Positions 40,911-51,583 of a stretch of 64,000 bases of DNA are shown piece by piece; within the stretch, counting starts at the first letter, position 1; each line of letters begins with the position of its first letter. Location of the stretch: NCBI GenBank assembly GCA_001970955.1, contig MPUH01000307.1:1-64000 (forward strand), read 5' to 3'. The position numbers and the translations under genes are program-made. This DNA is from Stentor coeruleus. Lineage: Eukaryota > Ciliophora > Heterotrichea > Heterotrichida > Stentoridae. The notes beneath the pieces were generated by a model that worked only from the letters and a program-made list of their open reading frames with translations, was not told the DNA's origin and searched no databases.

Positions 40911-43900
40911 TTAATATGAAGTTCTATAATTATCATTCATTTTTGCATCGATTTCTGGCATATTTCGTCCCCCTTTTAGTTGTTGGATGATTTTCTTGAA
41001 TTCATTGAGCCGTTTTTGATAGTTTTGTATAGTAGTGTTCATATGTTCTTGCATACTTTTAAGCTGTTCTTCAGCCATAGTCGCCCTAACACTAAGTTCA
41101 CTTCTTTCTTTCTCAAGATTCTTAAGTACTTCTTCTAAGTACCCGATTTTCTGTTGTAAACCTCTAGGGTTATTATTAGCATTGCTATTTGCTGTATAAT
41201 TATTATATCCACTTTCTGTTTCTGCTAGTCTTTTTTTCAGTCTTTCTACTTCTCCTACTAATCCATTATCATTATACCCTCCTCTAACTTTATATTCTCT
41301 AATATCCTGATGTAATTTTCTATTTTCTTCTCTTAATTGATTCCTTTCTTTTCTTAATATTTCCACATCACTACTTCCAGGCCTTGAAGTTCCTTTCAAG
41401 AACTCGATTTCAGATAAAATCTGTTGTTTCGGGTCTTTTGGGGACTTCAAATAACTTTCAGTTAATGTGACAAGTTGTCCTTGTAATGACTTAACCTCCC
41501 TTTCTAAATCAGAATTTCTATTTTTAAGCCTTTCAAGCTCATAATATTGTCCTCTTTGAGCTAAAGTTTTTTCTTCTTCCTCTAACAAAATAGGTGGTGG
41601 GGATATAAGGATTTCAGGTGTTGGTTGTCCTAATGGTGCCCAATCTTCAGCTAGATTTTTTAGATTCCTTGAATACACTCTAAGTCCTCTAATAATTTTT
41701 GAATTCTGCGTATTTTTATTAATTTCCCCTTCAAGTTTATGTTGCAATTCAGCTTCTTTCGCTTTATAAGTTTGTAGCATTTCTTCTCTAGCATTTTTCA
41801 GCCTATCATCACCTATTTGATTCATAACAAGTGTTAGTTTTGATCTATAATAACTTCTTAACTCATCAATCTGACCAATTAATTTCCTATTTTCATCTAA
41901 TACTTGCTTTTCTTTATATTGTGTTTCAGATAAAAGTTCTTCTAATTGAGCTACTTTTCTCTGTGCGATTTTTAACTGTCTTGTTACAGCAACAGTATCA
42001 GCATGGGCATATTGATTTTCTCTAGCAAGTCTTTGTGCTTTTTCTTCAGCAGTTTCAACTTTTTTATAAGCTTCATTATCAAGTCTATGTCCTTTTTCTA
42101 AATACTCCTTTTCTAATTCAACTTTTTTTGCTTGAACATCTGTACCCATCATTTGAACATTTAAATCGTGTCTGACCACTTCTGATTTAAGCTTTTCTAT
42201 CTCGGTTTTAGCTATAAAAAGCTCTTTTTCTAAATTTGTACATCGATCTTTTAAACTACGATTTTCTGTTCCAAGCTTTTCGTTATCAGATTTTAGAGTA
42301 CCTCGAATTTTAGCCAAGGCATCTGTATCTCCTGAGAGTGCTTTTGTTGTATTTACAAGGTTTATTATTTCTAAGCTTAAGTTTTCGTTTTTATCTTTTT
42401 CAGCTTTGAGCTCATTGGTTAAAGATAAATAGTTGGTTTTTAATGCTACGAATTCAATTTCAAGCTCACGTTTACCTTCAAGAATTCGACGATCTTTTAC
42501 TTGTTGCTCGTTTATTGCTTTTAGTGCACGCTCTTTTTCGATGTTAGCTTCTAGGACTTGGGATTCAGCGTATAGGACTTTATCTTTGATATCAACTTCG
42601 GATATTTCCCTTTTTTGCATTAGTTGACTGTTTTCGATTTGCATTTCTATGAGCGCTTTACTGATTTCTACGTTTTCTTCTTCGGAGGTTATGAGTTTTT
42701 CAACCAACTCTACTTTTTCGTTTACTAGCTTGTTGTAGGCATCCTTGAGGTCGCGGATACGCTCTGTGAGTTGGCTTCGTTGCTCAATGAATTTTAGTTT
42801 TTCCAAGTTGTTGTCTATTAATTGCTTTTCGAGCTCAGAAATATGTGAACTATAAGCCTCTACTGAGCCTGGACCATATAAGCTTAGTTGTTCTGTTAAA
42901 TAAATTAGCTCAGATCGGAATTTTCTTAAAAGGCCAATTTGTCGACTATCATTAACAACAGGAAAATTTGAGATTCTTTGGAGCATTTTCATGTACTCTA
43001 AGACTAGTTCTGAACCTTTTAAATCACCGTTTTGCAAACAAAAAAGTCCAAGGGCTAGACAGTTGCCACCAATTATGTCTTTTAATAATTGAGTTATGAC
43101 TGATGCTTCATACCTGACAAAGTCCTTTGAGTTGCTTATTAGGTTGTTTATCATTTCAGCCATTGCTAGAAGACCTCTGTTTAAACTATTTCCTTCTTGA
43201 ATTCTCAGGATCTCTGGGTCTTCATTGAGCTTTTCCATACCAGGTGTATCTATGAAGTGCATACGAGAAACCACGATGTTTTTTTCACTAGTAGAAGCAT
43301 CAACAGCTTCTTGGAGTACTTCAATGGTTAAAAAAGACGTAGCCTTAGGAGTAAGTGATCCAAACTCATTCGAAGCCTGAGTCCTATTCCTCCTCGCCAA
43401 TGTAAACATATCCAATAAATGATGTGCGCTCGGGCATGACAACCAACTACAATTGCTAATATTAATCCCATCCCATTCATCATTAATAATTTGTAGTGCC
43501 CCAGTGACCTCCGAATTACTCTGTACCAAAAGGTCAAAAATTTCTTCATCAACAATTTCAATATACCTCATCTTAACCGAATAATCAAAAGACTGTGAAT
43601 TTCCTCCAGTATTTCTAGTTGCCCCAAGCCTATATTTTTTTTCATCTAAAGATTCATAAATTGATTTCACAAAATAATTTATTATCCCTGGTTCAGCACC
43701 ATCTCCTTCAATATAATAAGATTTTTCACTACCAGTTGTCCCGAAACCAATAATTGCTATATTTACACCTTCAAGTACTGCACGAAGAAAAGGTGCACAT
43801 GTTCCTTCAAAAATCTTAAATACTGAACTTGCTGAATCAAATATGAATTGAGACTCGTAGTCTTTTTGTACACGGTTATTAACATCGATAAGACTTACTC

Positions 43901-44018
43901 GGCTTGGAGCTAGTTTGATATCTTCTCTGAAATACCCGGTGTTAGGTTTAATTTTCACTGCTGTTTGGATTGGAATCCCAATTGCCACTTTGCTTAAGTC
44001 GTGTCTCCAAATATCCAT
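40911..44018 (-). CDS. Kinesin-like protein with degenerate nucleotide site and long coiled coil
   Basis: This 1035-residue protein has residues 1-350 following the kinesin motor fold: FIFDSASS (58-65), a P-loop GFGTTGSEKSYY (91-102), SLNRGLLAMAEMINNLIS (278-295) and the alpha5 region VRYEASVITQLLKDIIGGN. Active kinesins have GQTGSGKT; here Glu98 replaces the Gly before Lys. Switch I NxxSSRSH is replaced by NEFGSLTPKATS, and switch II DLAGSE by DTPGME. From about 385 to 1015 it is nearly all coiled coil. It may bind microtubules without turning over ATP, as a structural or regulatory subunit. Subfamily not assigned. Start ATG 44018. Confidence 0.8.
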   Translation of the reverse strand: MDIWRHDLSKVAIGIPIQTAVKIKPNTGYFREDIKLAPSRVSLIDVNNRVQKDYESQFIFDSASSVFKIFEGTCAPFLRAVLEGVNIAIIGFGTTGSEKSYYIEGDGAEPGIINYFVKSIYESLDEKKYRLGATRNTGGNSQSFDYSVKMRYIEIVDEEIFDLLVQSNSEVTGALQIINDEWDGINISNCSWLSCPSAHHLLDMFTLARRNRTQASNEFGSLTPKATSFLTIEVLQEAVDASTSEKNIVVSRMHFIDTPGMEKLNEDPEILRIQEGNSLNRGLLAMAEMINNLISNSKDFVRYEASVITQLLKDIIGGNCLALGLFCLQNGDLKGSELVLEYMKMLQRISNFPVVNDSRQIGLLRKFRSELIYLTEQLSLYGPGSVEAYSSHISELEKQLIDNNLEKLKFIEQRSQLTERIRDLKDAYNKLVNEKVELVEKLITSEEENVEISKALIEMQIENSQLMQKREISEVDIKDKVLYAESQVLEANIEKERALKAINEQQVKDRRILEGKRELEIEFVALKTNYLSLTNELKAEKDKNENLSLEIINLVNTTKALSGDTDALAKIRGTLKSDNEKLGTENRSLKDRCTNLEKELFIAKTEIEKLKSEVVRHDLNVQMMGTDVQAKKVELEKEYLEKGHRLDNEAYKKVETAEEKAQRLARENQYAHADTVAVTRQLKIAQRKVAQLEELLSETQYKEKQVLDENRKLIGQIDELRSYYRSKLTLVMNQIGDDRLKNAREEMLQTYKAKEAELQHKLEGEINKNTQNSKIIRGLRVYSRNLKNLAEDWAPLGQPTPEILISPPPILLEEEEKTLAQRGQYYELERLKNRNSDLEREVKSLQGQLVTLTESYLKSPKDPKQQILSEIEFLKGTSRPGSSDVEILRKERNQLREENRKLHQDIREYKVRGGYNDNGLVGEVERLKKRLAETESGYNNYTANSNANNNPRGLQQKIGYLEEVLKNLEKERSELSVRATMAEEQLKSMQEHMNTTIQNYQKRLNEFKKIIQQLKGGRNMPEIDAKMNDNYRTSY

Positions 44019-44360
44019 TTATCAAAGTTTTAATAGATGATGAAAGGTTTTGGGAAAGTGGATTATGAGAAGAATGATTAGGAAGGAAAATGCTTGGGAT
44101 GTGTTGTATGTGGTTTTGTAAATATGAAGATAAGTAGGTTTATATGAAAATATAGTTTGATTTTTTGGTATTTAGGGTTTTATATAACAAATCACCAATT
44201 ATATCATAATTTCTTATAATACTCTAATCCTAACACCTAAATGATTTTTCTACAAAAAAACCTTACAACCATCTCAACCCCATAACATAATCCAGACCTT
44301 TTCTCCAACCTAATTTCAGTAAATATAAAGCCCATTATCCATACTCTTATCTAATAATCT
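44019..44360. other. Divergent promoter region with strong skew switch
   Basis: I counted 36 G and 1 C in 44041-44160, then 4 G and 36 C in 44221-44340. CCTAACACCTAA (44229-44240), close to the telomere C-strand, lies on the C-rich side. No gene seen. Confidence 0.65.
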
Positions 44361-45311
44361 ATGGAAAAATTCGAACTATCACACCTACAAAACTTACTAA
44401 AAAAATCCCAAATCTCCAGAACAGCTCTACACATAAAAAAAATCCAAAGTTACCTAAGGACCTTATCTTTTTTCCAAGACATAAAAAAAGATTTAACCAC
44501 AAATGACTTAATTAACTGTTGTAAATGCTTACAATCCAAAAGTTTTTTCTCAGGTGAAACTATATATGATAACTATGAAATTATAGATAAAGTATTTATA
44601 GTACTCAAAGGAAAAGTTGTATACAAAAACCTAGTAAACCAAGTATTAAAAACTTTTAATCAAGGGATGATTTTTGCTGAAGACCTTCTTAATGGAGATC
44701 CAGGAAGAGGGTTTCGTATAATAGCTGAAACCCAAAGCACAATTTTAGGTTATTTTACTAAAGAGGACTATTATAGGATTTTAGGTAAATATAGAGATGA
44801 AAGAAGAGCTGCAATATCGAATTTCCTTCAAGCTCAAAAACATTTTTCAAAATGGCCTAAAGGAAGTGTGATTGAGTTGTGTAAGCATATTTATGAAGAG
44901 AATTATGAGAAAGGGATGATTTTGTTTAATAAGAATGACTTACCCTCTGAGATTTTTATTATATTTGATGGAGAGTTAATATGTATTGATAAGGATGTTA
45001 GAAGGAAAGGACCAGGAGATATTGTTGGACTTGAGGATTTAAAGGAAAATAAACTTAGGAGTTTTACTTGTGTGGTTAGTAGGAAGTCGATTTTGTTTGT
45101 GCTTTGTAAGTGTGATTATGTTAAAATACAAAGTTTTTGGACGGAAAAAATCCCTTCGACGAGTTTTTTGGATTATAGGCAGAGGTCTGAATCGATTAGG
45201 ACAAGAAAAACTATTAGGGTTAGGTCTTCGAGTACGTATTTTAGTAAGAAAAAAACCCCTGGAACTGCAAGTAATACAAGTATACGCAGATCACTTGTTG
45301 TAACTTTTTAA
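44361..45311 (+). CDS. Protein with two cyclic-nucleotide-binding-like folds
   Basis: 316 residues. Two CNB-like beta-barrels are suggested. One is at about 40-150 (FFSGETIYDNYEIIDKVFIVLKG and GMIFAEDLLNGDPGRGFRII). One is at about 165-270 (YEKGMILFNKNDLPSEIFIIFDGE and KGPGDIVGLEDL). Neither has the phosphate-binding cassette FGE...RxA of true cAMP/cGMP sites, so ligand binding is doubtful. The C-terminal 40 residues are Arg/Ser/Thr-rich (RTRKTIRVRSSSTYFSKKK). It converges on the CNBD potassium channel at 45429, 117 bases between stops, but a shared role is only suggestive. Confidence 0.7.
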   Translation: MEKFELSHLQNLLKKSQISRTALHIKKIQSYLRTLSFFQDIKKDLTTNDLINCCKCLQSKSFFSGETIYDNYEIIDKVFIVLKGKVVYKNLVNQVLKTFNQGMIFAEDLLNGDPGRGFRIIAETQSTILGYFTKEDYYRILGKYRDERRAAISNFLQAQKHFSKWPKGSVIELCKHIYEENYEKGMILFNKNDLPSEIFIIFDGELICIDKDVRRKGPGDIVGLEDLKENKLRSFTCVVSRKSILFVLCKCDYVKIQSFWTEKIPSTSFLDYRQRSESIRTRKTIRVRSSSTYFSKKKTPGTASNTSIRRSLVVTF

Positions 45312-45428
45312 TAAGTTCAAAATATTGTCCAAATTTTAACTTAGTTAATCTTTATATTTAAATTACAGGAACTAAACTAATTACAAATAGCAAAATACAA
45401 GTTATTTAATAGTCTTATTTCATTCGTC

Positions 45429-47486
45429 TTATTTCATTCGTCTTAATTCATTAATAGTTTTAGTAAGGGCTTTAAGTTCCTCCTCAATCTGAGTCAAATG
45501 CTGAGCCGTAACCATATTAAAAGAGTTACTTTTTTCTCCAAACTTATGTGTAATAGTATCCCTTAACCTATCAACTTTAGCCTTAAGCCCGCCTTTATTT
45601 TTTATCCTCTTTTTCCCACACAGTTTTTCCAATTCAATTTCCTTTCTTATCTCCACAACTTCCAACACATCAATAATTTCTTGAAGGTTTTCATTATTCC
45701 TCATCGACTTTATCTTAGCCAGTTTCCTAAACTTCCCAGCCGAATCAGGGAATTTTTCAAAAAAAATCTGCAACAAATTCTCACTCATAACCAAAAGTTC
45801 ACAACAACAATCAGCAACAGCTGAAAATTTCCTTGGTTTTTTTTCAATAAGTTCTATTTCCCCAAAATATGACCCTGTAATCATGGTTTTAAATGAAATT
45901 AAGCTTTGGCTATATAAAAAACTAACCCGTCCCAAACCTATAAAATACACTCCAGTTGGATGTTCCCCTTTTTTATATACAAACTCATTTTTACTTAAAA
46001 TCATCATATTCATCCTTGGGATAATATCAATAATTAATGCAGCATCTTGTTCTTGAAAAAAAAATATTTTCTTTGGTAATTCATTATGCATTCCCATAGT
46101 AATATCATATCTGAAATTTTTCGGCATTTGTGATATCAATTCAATCCTCCTTTCATCTTCCATTATCTCATTTTCCCCATTGTTTTTACTAAACCTTTTC
46201 ATTGATCTAGTGATACTTTCAGGTAACATACAATCTGTAGCGAATTTGTCTATTTGACTAAGTTTCGCATTGACTTTTATAGCTTTAGCATCTATTGAGG
46301 TTATAACTGAACTTAATGTACCAACTAAAAAGGAATAAAAGCCTATGCCGAAAAGCATTAGAATCATACAAATAATCATTTCGGTTATTGTATTTGCATG
46401 AATATCACCAAAGCCTACAGTTGTTACAACGGTAAATGTGAAATATAAGGCTCGTAAATAAAGCATTAGTTCAGAATCATCTTCGAAACCACCACGGGTA
46501 ATCCAAGTATCTGGACTGAAGTCATCGATTTTAGCGAAAAAATACCATAAACATGCATTTATATGGGCCATTATGAGGATTACAAAAATTGTTGCTATAA
46601 GACGACTTGTACCTTGATAGTTTAGCATTAAGTCTTGCCAATATTCCATTGTGTCAGAGTCGGAGAAATGCTCGATGATTTTTAGGATTTTAGAAGCACG
46701 GAAAATTCTTATGATTTTTGTTATTCGGATCATCCGCACGTAAGCATTTGGTCTAGAACTGGTTGTATCAAACAAATAAAAAGGAAATACGGAAAATAAA
46801 TCAATAATAAAAATACCTTTCAAATAATTCAATACAATTTTTTTCCTTTTTGCCACAAGGACTTTATTTGAATCCACATAAGCCGAATTAAATGTGATCA
46901 GCATATCCAAAAAGAACAAAAAGTCCACAACAACTTCAAAAATAAATAAATTCGTCCAAGGCTGCTCATCTTGAAAAGCAGTCACCCAAGGCATTCCAAT
47001 AAAAACATAGAAAATCAACAAAATGATTAAAAAATTCCAGTACTTTTTAAACGTCGTATCAGGGAAAAATAAATACTCTTCCCAACGACCATGTTCAATA
47101 ATAGTTTCATTAATTGTATCAAAACTTTTAGCACAAACATTAGCATTTATAGTAAAAACCCCTTGTCCTATTGTATGAGAGCTTATCCCATATTCATGGA
47201 TATCTTCGATGATTTTTTTCCATAAAAGTAGTCCTCTAAGTTTTATACGAGCTTTATGGAATAATTGTTGAGCTTTTTTGTTTTTAATTGGTTGCTTCAT
47301 AAGATATTCACGTCTTCTGTATGTTAAACTTAAACGATGCTCGGAATTATGATCAGGTTCTTTGATTATGTTGATAGTTTTAGGGGCTTCTTGGTCGAAA
47401 GTTGGTAAGACTTGATATTTTGTGTTTGAGACGATTTCTAGAAGATTTCTTTTTCTCTGTATTGGTGCTGGTAGTAATTTTGTCAT
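45429..47486 (-). CDS. Voltage-gated potassium channel with cyclic-nucleotide-binding domain (EAG/CNBD type)
   Basis: This 685-residue channel has six membrane helices in about 148-390. S1 starts near 150 (FLIILLIFYVFIG). S4 (about 248-268) reads YVRMIRITKIIRIFRASKIL, with Arg every third residue. The pore has TTVGFGD (355-361), so it is K+-selective. A helical C-linker follows. The CNBD is at about 475-610 with GVYFIGLGRVSF and the cassette FGEIELIEKKPRKFSAVA, close to the FGE...RxA consensus. A coiled coil ends the chain. Such channels set membrane potential in ciliates; gating by nucleotide is plausible but not certain. Start ATG 47486. Confidence 0.93.
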   Translation of the reverse strand: MTKLLPAPIQRKRNLLEIVSNTKYQVLPTFDQEAPKTINIIKEPDHNSEHRLSLTYRRREYLMKQPIKNKKAQQLFHKARIKLRGLLLWKKIIEDIHEYGISSHTIGQGVFTINANVCAKSFDTINETIIEHGRWEEYLFFPDTTFKKYWNFLIILLIFYVFIGMPWVTAFQDEQPWTNLFIFEVVVDFLFFLDMLITFNSAYVDSNKVLVAKRKKIVLNYLKGIFIIDLFSVFPFYLFDTTSSRPNAYVRMIRITKIIRIFRASKILKIIEHFSDSDTMEYWQDLMLNYQGTSRLIATIFVILIMAHINACLWYFFAKIDDFSPDTWITRGGFEDDSELMLYLRALYFTFTVVTTVGFGDIHANTITEMIICMILMLFGIGFYSFLVGTLSSVITSIDAKAIKVNAKLSQIDKFATDCMLPESITRSMKRFSKNNGENEIMEDERRIELISQMPKNFRYDITMGMHNELPKKIFFFQEQDAALIIDIIPRMNMMILSKNEFVYKKGEHPTGVYFIGLGRVSFLYSQSLISFKTMITGSYFGEIELIEKKPRKFSAVADCCCELLVMSENLLQIFFEKFPDSAGKFRKLAKIKSMRNNENLQEIIDVLEVVEIRKEIELEKLCGKKRIKNKGGLKAKVDRLRDTITHKFGEKSNSFNMVTAQHLTQIEEELKALTKTINELRRMK

Positions 47487-48363
47487 TTTTGTAATTTATT
47501 TGTTTTAATAAGAAAGATTTAGTATGGGTTTTTATAGGATGGGTTTAGAGAAGTGGATTTGGTGAAGGATTAGGGTAGTTTTTTTTTTATGTAAAAAGGA
47601 GTTTTAGGTTTTGGCGGATTTTGTCTTGTTGAGTTAGGGTGTAGGGTAGAAATTATTATCTTAGCGCTTTTTATGTTTGGATTTGGAACTTGGGTGTTAG
47701 AAATCGATTTAGTAGGTTAAGTTTGGTATTATGACTTTATTATGATTAGATTGGAGAGGTAAAATGTGTTGGTTAGAAAAAAGGAGAATTTATATAAAAA
47801 ACATAATTTTCGTAAATAATACTTAGTTATTTAAATATATAGGCTATGATGGTGTTTTGAAATTATCTTTATGTTCTATGTAAATAATAACAAATCTATC
47901 AAAAATAAGCATATCATATCACTCAATACAAAATTATACCTAAACTTTAAAATTAAATCCTATCTTTCCACTATCAAATGACGAGGGAATAACTTGCAAA
48001 TGAATGGTCTCATAAATCTTAGAAATAAACACTTCTTTATCTTTAATGACGAAAACTAAATCTTTATTTTATTAAACTGCTAAAGTTTTTTGTCAAACCT
48101 GAGAAGTATTTTATATTGATAACAGCAGGTATTTTTCTAAGAGTATACATAATTAGCATATAATTATATAAATGATGAAAAATAGGTTAATATTGAGAAA
48201 AAAATAGCTTTTCAATAAGATTTTTTCTAATAAAAACATGAAAACTACACCAAAAAGTTATCCAAAAACTGTTTTTAACTTAAAAATAAAGCGTTTTATA
48301 TATACAAATTTATTGCGAACAAAAAAACTAATTTTTTTTTATAAAATTATAATATCCTTGACA
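47487..48363. other. Divergent promoter region
   Basis: G-rich, C-poor at 47500-47800, including GTTAGGGTGTAGGGTAG (47633-47649), a degenerate telomere-like string. C rises and G falls around 47880-47960; 47970-48200 is mixed. No gene or RNA recognised. Confidence 0.5.
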
Positions 48364-50314
48364 ATGGAAATGGAAATGATAGATGAAAGCTCATCTGACT
48401 TGGAGGTAAAATAATAAAAAGGCTTCAATTAGATCCTTAGATCTCCGTAGAGAACTTGAAACAATCAAAGATTTACTAAACAAAGCATCAAATGTATCAA
48501 AAAAGAAATATCAAGATAAAGAAAGGAAAAATCAATCAAGGGCTGTACATATGAAAACTGTTCTTAGCAGAGAATATTTACAAAAGTTATTTTTATCATT
48601 TCGACCAGGGCCTGAAGTTTTTCAATTGATAATCAATTATGGGAAAAGTAACAAAATCAAACTTGATATCCCAAATACCCTTATATACTTACCATCATTA
48701 TCTTTTCCAGTGTATTTATCAACACAAACTAATGGATATGTTGCTATAGATAGTTCAAAGAATTCTATTGATAATTTTTTTGAATCTGTTGAAGGAATAC
48801 CTAATAAAGACGGTTTTCCTAAATATATTCATATTGCTATGAATGAGCGTATTCGGATTTGTTATAATGAAATTGAAGCTAGAAGAATATTTGAGGATTG
48901 TCCTCATTTTTCTCATCGTTTACACAACTACATCCAACCAACATCAAAATATGCAAGTAAACTCCGTGTCCATTGGAAGCTTTTCAAACAGCCTCAAGCT
49001 TATATAATAACAAACAACCTCTCAGCAAAAATCCATCATTTCGAAAAAACTCAAACAAAATCTTCATCAAGTTCCCTTCCAGAACTCAAACGTTTCAATA
49101 GTCGCCCATCAGCAGAACTAAATAGTACCCTTCGTAATATTCTTGATATTTCTAAACTAGTAACTCAAAAAGATGAATCATTAAATCTTAAACGTTTTAT
49201 AGTCCAATTTTCAGGAACATCAGACAATTCATTAATAATTTCTAATAGATATTTACCAGAATTACAAGAAATACTCAATACATTAGTGAAAATTGTAAAT
49301 ATAGCATTTTTCCATAATCCTAATAAGATACACGAAATTGTTTTTGATTTTATTAAAAGTCCTGAGAAAAAATGGGTAATTGTGTCGTGTAAAGGTCATA
49401 AACTTTATGGTGACCCGAAGTATCTTGAACAGAAAAAAACTATTGAAGAACCGCAGAATGAGAGTTTTTTACAAAGGAAACCTTCGATTGTGTTGTGTGA
49501 ATCCGTGACTGAAGAAAGCTTGAAGTCAGATGCAAGTTTAGAGTCTAGTAAGGAAGAAGAAAAAAGCGAGATAGACCGAGCAGTTTATAGGATAAAATGT
49601 ATAGCTGCGGAAAAAAATGAGATATATCCAAATAATATTGGCGAACTGACTAAAAATTCTTACCTAGAACTAAAACAATGCGATGATAAAGGTAGGGTGC
49701 CACATCTAATGATCGGTATCCTCCCACACAAAATCGAAAACCCAATAACTTACTTCATAGAAAAATCCAAAGACCCTCCAGTTAAGCCTACAAAACACAA
49801 AGATAGGGCAAAAAACCTACATTGGGTAGGACGTGAACTTATTTCCCCACCTGAATACGTCAATGCAGCTTCAAAACACATAAACAATATTGCAAAAGTT
49901 TATAACAAACATCGATACGAAGCTCATATTGGAAGGATTTATTTATCAAGTAAAAAAAAAATCAGTTTAATATTAAATGAAAAAGGAAAAGAAATACAAG
50001 CAGCAATTGAGGATTTTTTAATGAATATGAAAATAGATTGGCATTTTTCTATGCTATTTGAAAATAGAACTCATCAAGAAATCAGAGCTATTAGTTCAAG
50101 AATTATTTATACATTAAATCCACCTTCTGAACTTAATATGAGAGAAGAGTTGAGAAATGTGCATAAACCGATGAAGATTATTAGAAAAGATTTTACGGAT
50201 TTTGTTGAGAGCCTTGTTGGGAAAATTAGAGTTAAAGCGGGTGTACCTGATATGGAATGTGATATTATATTGGAGAGGATTAAAAGTTTTGAGAAAGATA
50301 TACTTATGGATTAA
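48364..50314 (+). CDS. Unknown conserved-looking protein, two exons
   Basis: CDS join(48364..48405,48422..50314), 644 residues. The frame from ATG 48551 continues upstream without a break to 48422. There a 16-nt intron GTAAAATAATAAAAAG links it to a 14-codon first exon (MEMEMIDESSSDLE). A short coiled coil precedes residue 60. The rest is a folded-looking mix of helices and strands, with an acidic Ser-rich linker around 350-380. No known domain or catalytic motif is recognised, and no membrane segment is visible. It diverges from the CNBD channel and converges on the FHA gene. Expected properties beyond this are unknown. Confidence 0.7.
48406..48421 (+). other. 16-nt spliceosomal intron
   Basis: GTAAAATAATAAAAAG lies between GAG and GCT. 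Because 16 is not a multiple of three, removal is required to keep frame from ATG 48364 into the main exon. Confidence 0.75.
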
Positions 50315-50743
50315 GTATTTTTGTATTGATGCTATTTTTTTTGATTTAGGTTTTAGGTAGTTAAGATATGGATTTAGGATTGGGTTATGGATTTTTTGTA
50401 TGGAGAAGTGTGGTTTTATAATATTATATTGGATTTTTTATAAATATATGCTGTAAGATATGCAAAATGTTGGAAATTATGATATAAAGTGGTAGGAAAA
50501 TGTTAAATACTGGGATATTTTATATATTTTAGTCTGTAAAAATTATAATATTTTCATATATCATAAAATTAAAATCCTATTTTTGTTTAAACCTATTATT
50601 TTTCTTATTATATGCTTATTACTATCAAATCTCTCTTTCACAATTTCACATCCTATAAATAATTCCAAAAATACCTCTCAACCTAACCCCAAAAATTTTC
50701 CTAACCCAATCCAAAGCCTACTTAATCTATAAAAAATACAGCA
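50315..50743. other. Convergent intergenic region with strong skew switch
   Basis: I counted 43 G and 3 C in 50341-50520, then 4 G and 40 C in 50581-50743, although both neighbours end here. No gene seen. Confidence 0.65.
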
Positions 50744-51583
50744 TTATTTTTTTATATCAGTCCTCATCAAAGTTTCCCCAACTTTAAACAGCATCCCATT
50801 ATAAACTTCATAAAAATCTTCAGCAAACAGCCACGTCCCATTAGTGCTTATTTTCTTCCCATCTCCATCTTGCATATACCACCAGCCGTTAAAAGTTATC
50901 AAACAATGATACCTAGAAAGACTACTATCATCAAACCTAATCGTACAATCCGACATCCTTCCAATAGTAATTGGGCTTTCATTAGGCATAAATTTACTAT
51001 ATATCCCTTACAATTTTTGATCAACTTTAGGTCCATCAATAAACTTTAATATAAGTTTTGGTGATGTATTATGTTCAATAACAATAATCATATGTGAATC
51101 GCCAAATGATATTATATAATTGTTTTGTAAAGCTAAAGGTCTTGATAAGCGAATAAATGTACCCATCCCATCTCCAAGGTCTTTAAGAAAATAAGACTCA
51201 TCTTTGTAATGAATCATGAAATGACGTTTGCCGATACCTTTTTCGCTTTGAGGTAATAGAATGTCGTTAATTATTTTTCCATCTTCGTAATAAAGAGATC
51301 CTGCGTATAGGCATCCATCTCCTGATTTTGTCCTATCGCTATTTATAAGACCTATTGGGCAGATGTTGTAGATTTTTCCAGGTTGCATTCCTTTACTTTC
51401 TACGATTACAAGATTCAAAAGTACTTCTTTTTTTTCTTGACCAAGTTGGGGTTTAGGTACTTGGGATGATGTGATGTCTAGTTTATTTTTGTCTTCTAGT
51501 TCCAAACTGTCATTATTTGCAATATCTGAAGCGAAACAGCACCTCCGTCCGAGATGTGAGAAGAATTTCCGAACGGTTTCCAT
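50744..51583 (-). CDS. Protein with two FHA (phosphopeptide-binding) domains, two exons
   Basis: Two adjacent frames join when GTAAGGGATATATAG (51011 to 50997) is removed: complement(join(50744..50996,51012..51583)), 274 residues. The second FHA domain is clear: ITIGRMSDCTIRFDD, SLSRYHCLI and STNGTW match the GR...SxxH...NG core. The first, around residues 75-175, is divergent (IGKRHFMIHYKDESYFLKDLG). FHA domains bind phosphothreonine peptides in signalling. N-terminal residues 14-17 contain RCC, and GRRCCFA could be a lipidation site, uncertain. No kinase or other catalytic domain is attached. Confidence 0.8.
50997..51011 (-). other. 15-nt spliceosomal intron
   Basis: The minus strand reads GTAAGGGATATATAG. 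It supplies an in-frame TAA, and its removal links ...KVDQK to FKFMPNESP. Confidence 0.85.
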
